Below are positions 1 to 8,100 of a stretch of 24,979 bases of DNA, in pieces (position 1 is the first letter of the stretch; every line of letters begins with the position of its first letter). Source of the stretch: a virus; IMG/VR virus record IMGVR_UViG_3300025305_000128, positions 1 to 24,979 of that record. One strand, 5' to 3'. The notes beneath the pieces are model-generated. The model saw only the letters and a program-made list of their open reading frames with translations. It searched no databases and had not been told where the DNA came from. The translations under genes were made by a program, and so were the position numbers.

Positions 1-22
1 AACACTGTTAAATAAATATATA

Positions 23-277
23 ATGTCTTTTGCTGACAACGGTGCGGAGTTTAAACTTTATTTAAATGAGGAGATCGGCAGGCTTAGAACGATAATTGAA
101 TCTTCTTTGACAATTGAAGAAGTTAAATCTGATTCTCATATGACCGCCTCTACTAACAAAGTGTTATCTATAATAGAAGAATTTAAACAAAAGCCATTTG
201 ATCAAGATATGCTCGCAGATATATTAAATATACAAAATTTAACAAAAGAAATAATAAACAATGGCAATAACACTTAA
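23..277 (+). CDS. Small hypothetical protein of the prohead block (84 aa)
   Basis: I do not recognise a named family. The protein is acidic, mostly helical-looking (for example EEIGRLRTIIESSLTIEEV near residues 16-34) and has no membrane segment or cysteine. It overlaps the next gene by 17 bases, so the two are probably translated together. In T4 the genes between portal (20) and protease (21) are 67 and 68, small prohead-core proteins; this gene lies in the equivalent place if the portal lies just left of the window, and its length is close to T4 gp67 (80 aa). That is a positional inference only, since the portal is not visible. No good Shine-Dalgarno is seen: only AT-rich AATAAATATATA precedes the ATG, so the start may depend on coupling to an upstream gene outside the window. 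Confidence 0.7.
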   Translation: MSFADNGAEFKLYLNEEIGRLRTIIESSLTIEEVKSDSHMTASTNKVLSIIEEFKQKPFDQDMLADILNIQNLTKEIINNGNNT

Positions 278-827
278 AATTGGCTCACAAGCAGAGCCAC
301 CCGAGGGAGAACTTCCAGCCGAAGAAGAAGGTCCAACTACATCTGTAAAGCTTATAATTCGAAAAACGCTCGATAACAATTTAATTGTCTCAGATCATCC
401 AGATGTTGATATAGCCATTGTCGCAAATGAAACAAAAGTTTTAGCTTTCCCTAAGAAATCTTTGAATGATGACGTTTATGCAACACAGGATAGACTTTTT
501 AAATTTTTAAGATCGAAGGGCACAATACAACTTGACAGTATTCGTGGCGGTAATATTTATGGCTCACTAGAAGCAACATATTTGCAAAGCGAAGATGTAG
601 ATTCTGTACAAATGTTAATATTAAATATTAGCAAATTCATTGATGAAGAAAGACCTTATTTCGAATATGTGGATGCATATGAAGATATGCTATCCGATAG
701 ATATGTCGATCCAAACGATGAAGAAACTACCGAATTAGGCGAAGTTCCACACGAAGAAACAAAGGGCAGTATACGCCCAGGCTGGCTAAGGGGTCCATAT
801 GGCACAGGTGCAGTATATAAAATCTAA
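261..827 (+). CDS. Conserved T4-like phage protein near gp21, possible prohead core (188 aa)
   Basis: The N-terminus carries an acidic, proline-rich stretch (residues 10-26) and then a compact domain starting around SVKLIIRKTLDNNLIV. The C-terminal motif KGSIRPGWLRGPYGTG (residues 168-183) and the acidic segment before it look like a signature I associate with hypothetical proteins beside gp21 in marine T4-like phages; this is recollection, not a search result. It starts 17 bases inside the previous gene, and its TAA overlaps the next ATG (TAATG), so the three genes are translationally coupled. Position suggests a structural or assembly role near the portal or prohead core, comparable in place to T4 gene 68, but no catalytic or binding residues can be named. 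Confidence 0.75.
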   Translation: MAITLKIGSQAEPPEGELPAEEEGPTTSVKLIIRKTLDNNLIVSDHPDVDIAIVANETKVLAFPKKSLNDDVYATQDRLFKFLRSKGTIQLDSIRGGNIYGSLEATYLQSEDVDSVQMLILNISKFIDEERPYFEYVDAYEDMLSDRYVDPNDEETTELGEVPHEETKGSIRPGWLRGPYGTGAVYKI

Positions 828-1138
828 TGATAAATTTAATATATTTTATATTAACAGCATATGGTCTAACTCAAATTTTAGTTTACGGAAAACTATTTGA
901 TTCTATAAGACCGACAAGGGGCAAATTAAAAAAATTATTTGAATGTCCAATGTGTGTGGGCTTCTGGGTTGGTGCATTTTTATTTGGAATTAATCGATAT
1001 ACGGAACTATTTACGTTTGAGTATAAGATAGCTAATTTATTTATTTTAGGTTGGCTATCATCAGGAACATCATATATTTTAAATATGGTTTTTGGAGACA
1101 ATGGAGTTAAACATGAATACAAATATTTGGACAAGTAG
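827..1138 (+). CDS. Small membrane protein with DUF1360-like CPMC motif (103 aa)
   Basis: The protein has about three hydrophobic segments: residues 2-22 (LIYFILTAYGLTQILVYG), roughly 42-57 around GFWVGAFLFG, and 68-88 (IANLFILGWLSSGTSYILNM). Between the first two lie a basic loop and ECPMCVGFWVG at about residues 39-49. A C-x2-C followed by GFWVG is typical of the DUF1360 family of small membrane proteins seen in bacteria and phages, whose function is unknown. It should sit in the host inner membrane. Its place beside prohead genes would suit a role where proheads start assembly on the membrane, as T4 proheads do, but that is inference. Its start overlaps the previous stop (TAATG), and its TAG is followed directly by an ATG that opens a 17-codon ORF leading into gp21. 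Confidence 0.75.
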   Translation: MINLIYFILTAYGLTQILVYGKLFDSIRPTRGKLKKLFECPMCVGFWVGAFLFGINRYTELFTFEYKIANLFILGWLSSGTSYILNMVFGDNGVKHEYKYLDK

Positions 1139-1192
1139 ATGGATGTTGCAACCAGTCCGCCGATGCTGCAAGGGCTCTTAGCTTATGAGTAA
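1139..1192 (+). CDS. Possible 17-codon coupling ORF before gp21
   Basis: An ATG directly abuts the TAG of the membrane protein (TAGATG). The frame stays open for 17 codons (MDVATSPPMLQGLLAYE) and stops at TAA in 1190-1192, seven bases past the A of the gp21 start codon at 1185. It fills the only gap in an otherwise overlapping series of genes, so terminating ribosomes could reinitiate and be carried to the gp21 start. It may equally be chance: an ORF this short carries little statistical weight and no recognised peptide is encoded. Confidence 0.25.
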   Translation: MDVATSPPMLQGLLAYE

Positions 1193-1790
1193 ATTATTAT
1201 TACGAGAATATTACGAGCTTTGCCCAGATGGCGTATGTGACGATCTTCTTACGGAAGATGAAAAGCGCATGGTCAAAGAAAACAACGCACTATTTTTAAC
1301 AGGTGTTATGCAGAGATCCAACCATTTAAATGGTAATGGTCGTGTTTATTCCGAAGATATTTTAAGACGAGAAGTTGAGAATTATGAAAAACTAGTAAGA
1401 GAGCGCCGCGCATTAGGAGAACTAGATCATCCAGATTCTGCCACTATTAATTTAGCAAACGCCTCTCACATGGTAACGGATATATGGTGGGACAAAGATT
1501 CAGTTATGGGCAAGGTACAGGTGCTTAATACCCCATCTGGACAAATATTGCGTGAATTAGTTAATTGCGGAGTTAAACTTGGCATTTCTTCTCGCGGCAT
1601 GGGTTCTGTACATGAGGATCAAGGCACAACTGTTGTTGAAGATGATTTTCAATTAATTTGTTTTGATTTTGTTTCCGAGCCCTCCACTGCAGGAGCATTT
1701 ATGGTAGCAGAAAATAAGAAAGCAAACATATTAACAAAAGCAGATCGAATTAATAGAGCACTATATCAAGTATTGAAAGGTAAAGAATGA
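1185..1790 (+). CDS. 21: Prohead core protease gp21 (T4 family)
   Basis: This is the serine protease that degrades the scaffold and trims the capsid protein during T4-type prohead maturation. The family's catalytic signature is clear: GELDHP at residues 78-83 (catalytic His82) and GISSRGMGS at 133-141 (nucleophilic serine in the SSRG motif). A downstream Asp in the segment DFQLICFDFVSEPS (154-167) is the likely third residue. The NGNGRVYSEDIL stretch (49-60) matches the family's N-R-x-Y motif ahead of the His. The length of 201 aa is close to T4 gp21 (212 aa). The start at 1185 is fixed by an in-frame TAG six bases upstream (1179-1181), with AAGGG at 1170-1174 as ribosome site. Its TGA overlaps the next gene's ATG (ATGA). 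Substrates should include gp22 at 11809 and gp23 at 12877. Confidence 0.93.
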   Translation: MSKLLLREYYELCPDGVCDDLLTEDEKRMVKENNALFLTGVMQRSNHLNGNGRVYSEDILRREVENYEKLVRERRALGELDHPDSATINLANASHMVTDIWWDKDSVMGKVQVLNTPSGQILRELVNCGVKLGISSRGMGSVHEDQGTTVVEDDFQLICFDFVSEPSTAGAFMVAENKKANILTKADRINRALYQVLKGKE

Positions 1791-2230
1791 AACAGGCGGA
1801 ATTAAAAAAAGTTTTAAAACCATTAATAAAGCAGTGTATAAAAGAAGTCATTTTTGAAGAGGGAGTACTCTCAGGAATTATAATGGAAGTGACCCGTGGA
1901 CTAGGAGCTTCTACGTTAACAGAATCAAAACAAGCAAATACACAGCAGCAAATACAGGAAGCGCAGCAAGTAAAAGAACAAGCATATATACAAGCAGAAA
2001 AGCAAAGAAAGCAACAAATATCTAATACAAAGACGCAAATGCTAGATGCGATTGGTCAAGATTCATACAATGGAGTAAATTTATTCGAGGGTACCAGACC
2101 ATTGAACGGTGGCGGCAACAAAACACCTGGGTCCACTCCTTTGGGCGACGTGGATCCCGCCGATGCGGGCGTAGATATCTCCAATATTTTTGGCTCAATG
2201 ACACAAAATTGGTCACAATTAATAAAATAG
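1787..2230 (+). CDS. Probable prohead core/assembly protein (147 aa)
   Basis: No named family is recognised with certainty. The first 40 residues form a basic-amphipathic helix pattern (LKPLIKQCIKEVIFEEGVLS, then IIMEVTRGL) of a kind common in small proteins next to gp21 in marine T4-like phages. Residues 46-80 are very rich in Gln, Lys and Glu and probably form a coiled coil. The C-terminal third is Gly/Pro/Asp-rich and looks disordered, ending in a short hydrophobic segment around DISNIFGSM. The ATGA overlap with gp21 implies coupled translation. Size, charge pattern and position suggest an internal prohead scaffold component that may itself be processed by gp21; this is inference. Confidence 0.7.
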   Translation: MKQAELKKVLKPLIKQCIKEVIFEEGVLSGIIMEVTRGLGASTLTESKQANTQQQIQEAQQVKEQAYIQAEKQRKQQISNTKTQMLDAIGQDSYNGVNLFEGTRPLNGGGNKTPGSTPLGDVDPADAGVDISNIFGSMTQNWSQLIK

Positions 2231-2239
2231 GAATTATAA

Positions 2240-2473
2240 ATGAGCAAGCCAGCCCACGTTACAGTTAGATCTAGACGGAACGATTCTAATGAAAGAGTAA
2301 TAAAAAGATTTATACGAAAAGTTAAAAAAGCAAAAATTATTGACTTATACAAAGAGACTTTGCGATATAAAAAGCCGTCTGAAGAAAAGAATGAAAAAAG
2401 GCGAAGAAAATTAAAACAAATCGAAAGAGAAAAGAGCAAACAAGCTACTAATTATAAAGAGCGCAAAAAATAG
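2240..2473 (+). CDS. rpsU: Phage-encoded homologue of ribosomal protein bS21 (77 aa)
   Basis: The protein is short, very basic and almost all helical. It follows the bS21 pattern: an N-terminal V-x-V-R strand (residues 7-10), an RF at 23-24 inside KRFIRKVKKAKI, then YKKPSEEKNEKRRRKLKQ (43-60), corresponding to bacterial bS21 'RRFKR..EKAG' and 'FYEKP..ER.RAK'. Its 77 aa compare with 71 in E. coli bS21. In cells bS21 sits on the 30S platform close to the anti-Shine-Dalgarno end of 16S rRNA and helps initiation. Phage copies of bS21 are known from marine T4-like phages, and such a protein could replace the host copy to favour phage late mRNAs. What is odd is its location inside the prohead gene series, 9 bases after a core-protein stop, with AGGA overlapping that stop as ribosome site. 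A merely basic, DNA-binding core protein is the alternative. Confidence 0.78.
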   Translation: MSKPAHVTVRSRRNDSNERVIKRFIRKVKKAKIIDLYKETLRYKKPSEEKNEKRRRKLKQIEREKSKQATNYKERKK

Positions 2474-2497
2474 AATAACAAGGGATAGGAATATATA

Positions 2498-2902
2498 ATG
2501 GCATCAAATGAAAAATGGACTCAATATGGCGTTGGATTACACAATGTTGGATCATATCAAGTTGCTGGACTTCCATATATAACCGGCTCCGCAACATTAC
2601 CACAAGCCGGGGAATTTAAAGCTGTATTTCCACAAGTTTCTAGAAACATCACTGTAATTAATCATGGTACTGGAACTTTGGCTGTACATTTTAATCCCAC
2701 AGGTTCTGGCAGGGTAATTGGTGGTCTTCACTATGTGGAGTTAGACAGTGACGAAGACTCTATCACCTTTAATGTTAAGGCTAGAGAAATATATGTTTCT
2801 AACAATTATGGTCATGATGGCAATTTTAGAATTATTGCAGAGTTGACACAAATTGACAATGGCCGCATGTTTAATATTACTGGCGCTGGCCTTACTGAAT
2901 AG
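2498..2902 (+). CDS. Virion structural protein, fibre-associated type (134 aa)
   Basis: The sequence is beta-rich with no membrane segment, beginning KWTQYGVGLHNVGSYQVAG and continuing with PYITGSATLP. It reads as one compact beta-sandwich domain (ITVINHGTGTLAVHFNP, SITFNVKAREIYVSNNYG, FRIIAELTQI). I associate this N-terminal pattern with small structural proteins beside fibre genes in marine T4-like phages; the exact function is unknown to me. The start has AAGGGA at 2486-2491 in front of it, and the gene lies 15 bases before the first large fibre gene. That pairing suggests a cap, connector or adaptor for the fibres, or a small decoration protein. Confidence 0.7.
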   Translation: MASNEKWTQYGVGLHNVGSYQVAGLPYITGSATLPQAGEFKAVFPQVSRNITVINHGTGTLAVHFNPTGSGRVIGGLHYVELDSDEDSITFNVKAREIYVSNNYGHDGNFRIIAELTQIDNGRMFNITGAGLTE

Positions 2903-2917
2903 GGGAGTCACACGCAA

Positions 2918-5092
2918 ATGGGATTTAAGAGCGGCACAAGCACTGGAGTTGTAAAGATCGCGGAACAGGCAGATGCCGAGTCCGATACAGGTGGAGTTGG
3001 CCAAATTTGGGTAAAATCAAATGCCCCATGTGACCTATTCTTTACCGATGATACAGGACAAGATGTCCGTATTACTAATGATGGTAGTCTTGCCGCAGCC
3101 CCAGGCTCGTCCGTTGCAGCAGATGATATCAACGCCGGGGATGCAGCAGTACTCATAACAACGGATACTGGCAATATAACCATCGACGCCGCAGCCAACA
3201 ACACAGATATTATATTTAAAGGCACAGACGGCGGCGCTGACACAACCTTCCTTACATTAGATGGATCCGAAAAGGGAGCCGCAGCATTTAACGACGCCAT
3301 TTCAGGCGCAGCAGCACTTTCGGCACACTCTTTAGCAATTCAAGATGGAGCAGTAGTTACAGGCTCAAGCGTGAATCATGGTCCGTTAACACTGCAAGGG
3401 ACATTAAGTTCTTCTGGCGGTGTCGTAGTTCTAGGCGGTATCATTGCAAATACCATTGAAGTCTCAAGCAGCATAATGACCGCTGGTGCATTAACGGTCA
3501 CAAGCTCCATTTCAGGTGCAGCCGCAATTCAAGGACACAGCCTAGCAATTCAAGCCGGTGCTGCCATTACAGGCTCATCAACCCATCATGGTGCTTTGTC
3601 AATTGAAAATGGCACCCTATCATCCTCGGCAGGTGCAGTGTTTTTGGGTGGAATTATTGCAAACACTGTCGAAGTTTCAAGCAGTATAATGACTGCTGGC
3701 GCACTAACGGTCACAAGCTCCATTTCAGGGGCAGCAGCACTTTCTGCACACTCTTTAGCAATTCAAGATGGCGCAATCGTAACCGGTTCAAGCATCAATC
3801 ATGGTTCTTTGACACTTCATGGCGTATTGTCATCTTCAGCCAATATTACGCTACCGTCAGATTCTTATTTATCATCTTCTGGTGGTGCAACCTTCTTGCA
3901 GGGCATCATTGCAAACACCCTTGAGGCTTCAAGCAGCATACAGACCGCAGGCACACTTGAGGCTTCAAGCTCCATTTCGGGAGCAGCGGCAATCGAAGGG
4001 CACAGCCTAGCAATTCAAGATGGTGCAACAGTTACAGGCTCCACCATATTACATGGTCCCGTATCTTGTTCACAAGGAGCTACATTCACCCAAGGATTAA
4101 TTACAGTTCGAACGATTGAAGCGACGGGAAGTATTGTTACACAAGGCAGTTTAGCCGTTAGTGGCTCCACTGTTCTTGGAGATGCCACAACTGACACAAT
4201 TAATATTACAGGCTCCACAACACAGCACGGACCTTACTCATCTTCTTTCGGCGGCACTTTTGTTCAAGGATTAATTACAGTTCGCACGCTTGAAGCGACA
4301 GGCAGTGTAACTACGCAAGGCGATTTAAATACATCTGGTGCTTTAAATGTTGCTGCTGCAGGCACGGTTGTTGGTCCATTAACCACGAGAGATGATCTTA
4401 ATGTGAGTGGCTCTACCGTCCTTGGCAACGCAGCCGCTGATACAATTAATATTACAGGCTCGACTAAAGTTCATGGTCCTATTTCCTCTTCTTATGGAGC
4501 TACATTCCTTGGCGGAATTCAAGCCACCAACATTGAAGCAACAGGCTCGACATTCATCAAAGGCGATCTAAATATATCATCTTCTCTTGGTGCACAAGTT
4601 ATTAATGTCGGTAAGGGTAAAAAGATGGTCCATTCCTCTGTGGACATCAGAACTGTGGATAGCACTGCCCAAACAGTTTGCGAACAAATCCTAGGAATTA
4701 CGATACCGGCAAAATCCGTTATAACCAGAGTTGTTGCAGTTGTTGAAGTAGATTCAAATCTTGGCACACAAACACATAATATATTTATCATTGATCAAGA
4801 CGAGCATCCAGGTGATGCGGATTTGACCACATCTCATGCCAATGTTAGCGTATCGACTGAAATATTGGGAGCAGGCGCATCGGGTACTAGATCAACAGAT
4901 AACGCTTCCGGTGCCGAAGATATTAATATGGGGGATGGAGTTGACGAAAAAGAGGTCTGGATTAATGATGATCTGCAGTGGGTAGGTGCATCCGATATGC
5001 AAGTGTATATTGCCAATGCAGGCGATAACGGTACTACAAACCCGTCTGCGGGAACGATTGGCGTCTACATTGAATACTACGGAATTGACTAA
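2918..5092 (+). CDS. Repeat-built fibre/adhesin protein A (724 aa)
   Basis: This is a large extracellular virion protein, most likely a tail or head fibre. The N-terminus (about residues 1-60) carries VGQIWVKSNAPCDLFFTDD and GQDVRITN, a pattern typical of the virion-proximal part of marine phage fibres. From about residue 128 come four copies of a roughly 70-residue unit containing HSLAIQ.GA..TGSS..HG, SSS.GA.FL.GIIANT.E.SSSI and TAGAL.V, followed by variant repeats (GLITVRTIEATGS). The regular spacing suggests a trimeric beta-helix or beta-solenoid shaft. The last ~150 residues (from about 575) are unlike the repeats, with a likely jelly-roll or lectin-type tip (KSVITRVVAVVEVDSN, VWINDDLQWVGASDMQVYI) that would bind the receptor. 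GGGGAG at 2902-2907 is the ribosome site. No enzymatic motif is visible. Confidence 0.85.
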   Translation: MGFKSGTSTGVVKIAEQADAESDTGGVGQIWVKSNAPCDLFFTDDTGQDVRITNDGSLAAAPGSSVAADDINAGDAAVLITTDTGNITIDAAANNTDIIFKGTDGGADTTFLTLDGSEKGAAAFNDAISGAAALSAHSLAIQDGAVVTGSSVNHGPLTLQGTLSSSGGVVVLGGIIANTIEVSSSIMTAGALTVTSSISGAAAIQGHSLAIQAGAAITGSSTHHGALSIENGTLSSSAGAVFLGGIIANTVEVSSSIMTAGALTVTSSISGAAALSAHSLAIQDGAIVTGSSINHGSLTLHGVLSSSANITLPSDSYLSSSGGATFLQGIIANTLEASSSIQTAGTLEASSSISGAAAIEGHSLAIQDGATVTGSTILHGPVSCSQGATFTQGLITVRTIEATGSIVTQGSLAVSGSTVLGDATTDTINITGSTTQHGPYSSSFGGTFVQGLITVRTLEATGSVTTQGDLNTSGALNVAAAGTVVGPLTTRDDLNVSGSTVLGNAAADTINITGSTKVHGPISSSYGATFLGGIQATNIEATGSTFIKGDLNISSSLGAQVINVGKGKKMVHSSVDIRTVDSTAQTVCEQILGITIPAKSVITRVVAVVEVDSNLGTQTHNIFIIDQDEHPGDADLTTSHANVSVSTEILGAGASGTRSTDNASGAEDINMGDGVDEKEVWINDDLQWVGASDMQVYIANAGDNGTTNPSAGTIGVYIEYYGID
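3298..4050 (+). repeat. Tandem ~210-bp fibre repeat units in gene A
   Basis: Four successive units each encode GAAA(L/I)..HSLAIQ, TGS...HG and (I/V)EVSSSI or EASSSI. The DNA between units is only partly conserved, but blocks of 65-80 bases are identical to blocks in gene B, for example 3518-3597 with 6166-6245 and 3632-3696 with 6493-6557. Confidence 0.85.
3518..3597 (+). repeat. 80-bp block identical to 6166-6245
   Basis: Starts GCAGCCGCAATTCAAGGACA and ends CATCATGGTGCTTT. It is base-for-base the same in fibre genes A and B, in the same reading frame, as expected from recent duplication or gene conversion between neighbouring genes. Confidence 0.9.
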
Positions 5093-5135
5093 AGATAAAA
5101 AATAACAAAGCCCATAGAGTTTATCCAGCTAGCGA

Positions 5136-5146
5136 TCTATTTATAG
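5136..5146 (+). promoter_or_regulatory. Candidate late promoter before fibre gene B
   Basis: TCTATTTATAG lies in the 86-base gap between fibre genes A and B, about 33 bases ahead of the ATG and 19 before the AAGGA ribosome site. It fits the recurring CTATTTAT motif found in the gaps before other transcription units. The rest of the gap shows no hairpin terminator. Confidence 0.45.
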
Positions 5147-5178
5147 GTGCTAATATTATATTCAAGGATAACTAATAA

Positions 5179-8100
5179 ATGGCTGATTTTGGATGGGCAT
5201 ATATAGGAGACGGCACAGCAATAACCGGCTCCGGTGGCGGCACTGCTGGCGGCAACAATTCACTACAATTTAAAACTAGTGACACTGCCATTTCTGGCAC
5301 CAACAGATTAACTTGGAACGACAGCACATATGTCATGGCTGTAACAGGTAACTTAGAAGTATCTGGTACTATTGTTGGTAATACATTAAATGTTAGAAAC
5401 GTAAATTATGTACAATCTACCATTATGTCACAGACTGGTTCTAACCAGTTTGGCGATACATTGGACGATGATCACTCGTTTACTGGCTCTATTCAGCAAA
5501 CAGGCAGTTATGGAGATCAGGGTAAATCATATTTCCTAGATAACATAGGAATTGGCACCACCACAGTTAGTCACAAATTAACTCTTTCTGGAGCCCTGTC
5601 AGCTTCTCACGGCATGCTGATGGACGGAGCAGCCAGTTTTAGTAAAACCGTATCAGTTTCAGGCAATATAAGTGGAACAGCCGCAATCCAAGGACACAGC
5701 CTAGCAATCCAAAACGGTGCAATAATTACGGGCTCAAGCGTTAATCACGGCTCATTGACACTTCAAAATGGCACCCTATCCTCTTCCGGTGGTGCGACCT
5801 TCCTAGGCGATATATTCGCAGAAAATGCAAATTTCAGCGGAACGCTTATTGTCTCTCCATACGCCGGGATTGGTCAGACATCCCCCGCATCTCCCAATTC
5901 AGCGACCAAATTTGTACATATTGGCAACAGTTCTGGGGACTCAGCCGGATTGGTCTTGCAAGATAATGAAAATACATGGGAAATCCTTAATAATGGATGG
6001 TTAGTAATTAAAGATGGGACTACAACTGTTGCCTACTGGAAACATACAGGCAACAACGACTTCATTCTTGCCACTCCGCTCTCTAGCTCAGAAGCAGTGA
6101 TGATTGGCGGAACAGCCACCTTTACCAAAGCAACATCAATTGTAGCTTCTGGATCAATTAGTGGGGCAGCCGCAATTCAAGGACACAGCCTAGCAATTCA
6201 AGCCGGTGCTGCCATTACAGGCTCATCAACCCATCATGGTGCTTTAACACTTCAAAATGGCACCCTATCATCCTCGGCTGGAGCAAGCTTTCTAGGTACC
6301 ATTATTGCAAACACTGTCGAAGTTTCAAGCAGTATAATGACTGCTGGTGCACTAACGGTCACAAGCTCCATTTCAGGAGCAGCGGAAATCGAAGGACATA
6401 GCCTAGCAATTCAAGCTGGTGCTGCAATTACAGGCTCGTCAACTCACCACGGTGCGCTGACAATTGAAAATGGTACCCTGTCTTCTTCCGCTGGTGCAGT
6501 GTTTTTGGGTGGAATTATTGCAAACACTGTCGAAGTTTCAAGCAGTATAATGACTGCAGGTGCACTAACGGTTACAAGTTCCATTTCAGGGGCAGCAGCA
6601 CTTTCTGCACACTCTCTATCGATTCAAGCCGGTGCTGCCATTACAGGCTCATCAACTCATCATGGCGCACTAACACTTGAAAATGGCACCCTATCTTCTT
6701 CCGGTGGCGCGACCTTCCTTGGTGATATATTTGCTAACGATGTAAATATAAGTGGCACATTGTCAACCGCTGGAGCCTTTTCGCCATCTAAAATATCTGC
6801 TTCTTCGGGAGTAAGTGCTCATGGCGGCTTTATAACAGACTCTACATTAGAAGTATCAGGAACAACATTCCTTGCTGGTGTGGTAAATATTAGTGGTAAT
6901 GTGCAACTTGGCAATGCTGCGTCTGATGTGGTAACCAGCACGGCGCAGATTACTGCTTCCGAAGGCTTAAAACTTAGCAATGCGTTATTCGCAAACAGTC
7001 AAAATATTTATAATGTTGGAACAATTACCGCATCAATTGGCTCGTTTGACGAACTACAAGTTAACACGCTAAAGAGTACAACAACCACAGCGCACAATGT
7101 TGATATGTCCGGTTCACTTATTATTGCTTCTGGAGCCGCAGATTCAGCAGATGCGGATGGATTTGGATTAATTATCAGTGGTGCCAACGCACACTTAACT
7201 TGGGATCATGGCAATACAAGAATGGACTTGTCAAAACCCTTGGCAATTACTGGAATCGTAAGTAGCTCAGCGACAATCCAGGGTCACGCTTTATCAATTC
7301 AAAGCGGTATGACAGTTACAGGCTCAAGCATTAATCATGGTTCACTAACTCTTCAAAATGGCACTTTGTCTTCTTCTGGTGGAGCGACTTTCCTTGGCTC
7401 TATCTTTGCCGAAGATGTAAATGTAAGCGGTACTTTGACTGCGGCGACATTCGCTCCATCAGCCATGTCCGGTAACGTCAAAATAAATGTTAACAGCCCA
7501 ATATTCGCTAACGGGCTCAACGTTTCAGGTACATCAGTTTATGCTGCCAATATCTCATCTTCCGGCGAGGCAGTCTTTGGCGGCGAAGTAATCTTCTCAA
7601 ATGACATATTAGCAAGCTCATCCTTAAAAATTGTCGGAGACATCAGCAGCGCCGCTGGTAATCTTATCGTAGGTGGCGGCACAACAATTAGTAATACGCT
7701 CAACGTATCAGGCACTACTACTTTGGCAGGCAATCTTTCTTCTTCTGGCGAAGTAATATTCGGTGGAGAAGCTATTTTTTCGAATGCTGTGTTGGCTAGT
7801 TCATCTTTAACGATTGTTGGCGATATTAGTAGTTCTGCCGGTAATCTTATTATAGGTGGCGGCACAACCATAAGCAACACACTTAATGTGACAGGCGCTA
7901 TTACTACAGCGGGCAATGTTACATCTTCCGCAGCCATTCAAGGACACTCTCTAGCAATTCAAGCCGGTGCCACCATTACAGGTTCGAGCATTAATCACGG
8001 CTCATTAACATTGCAGGGCACCTTATCTTCTTCTGGCGGAGCTACCTTCCTTGGCTCTATATTTACCGAAGATCTAAATATAAGTGGAGCCACAACTGTA

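Noticed and set aside
1006-1014. ACTATTTAC copy of the proposed promoter motif in the membrane gene
   Set aside because: It is inside a coding region 170 bases from the next start, with no gap or terminator nearby; it shows that the motif also arises by chance in this AT-rich DNA.
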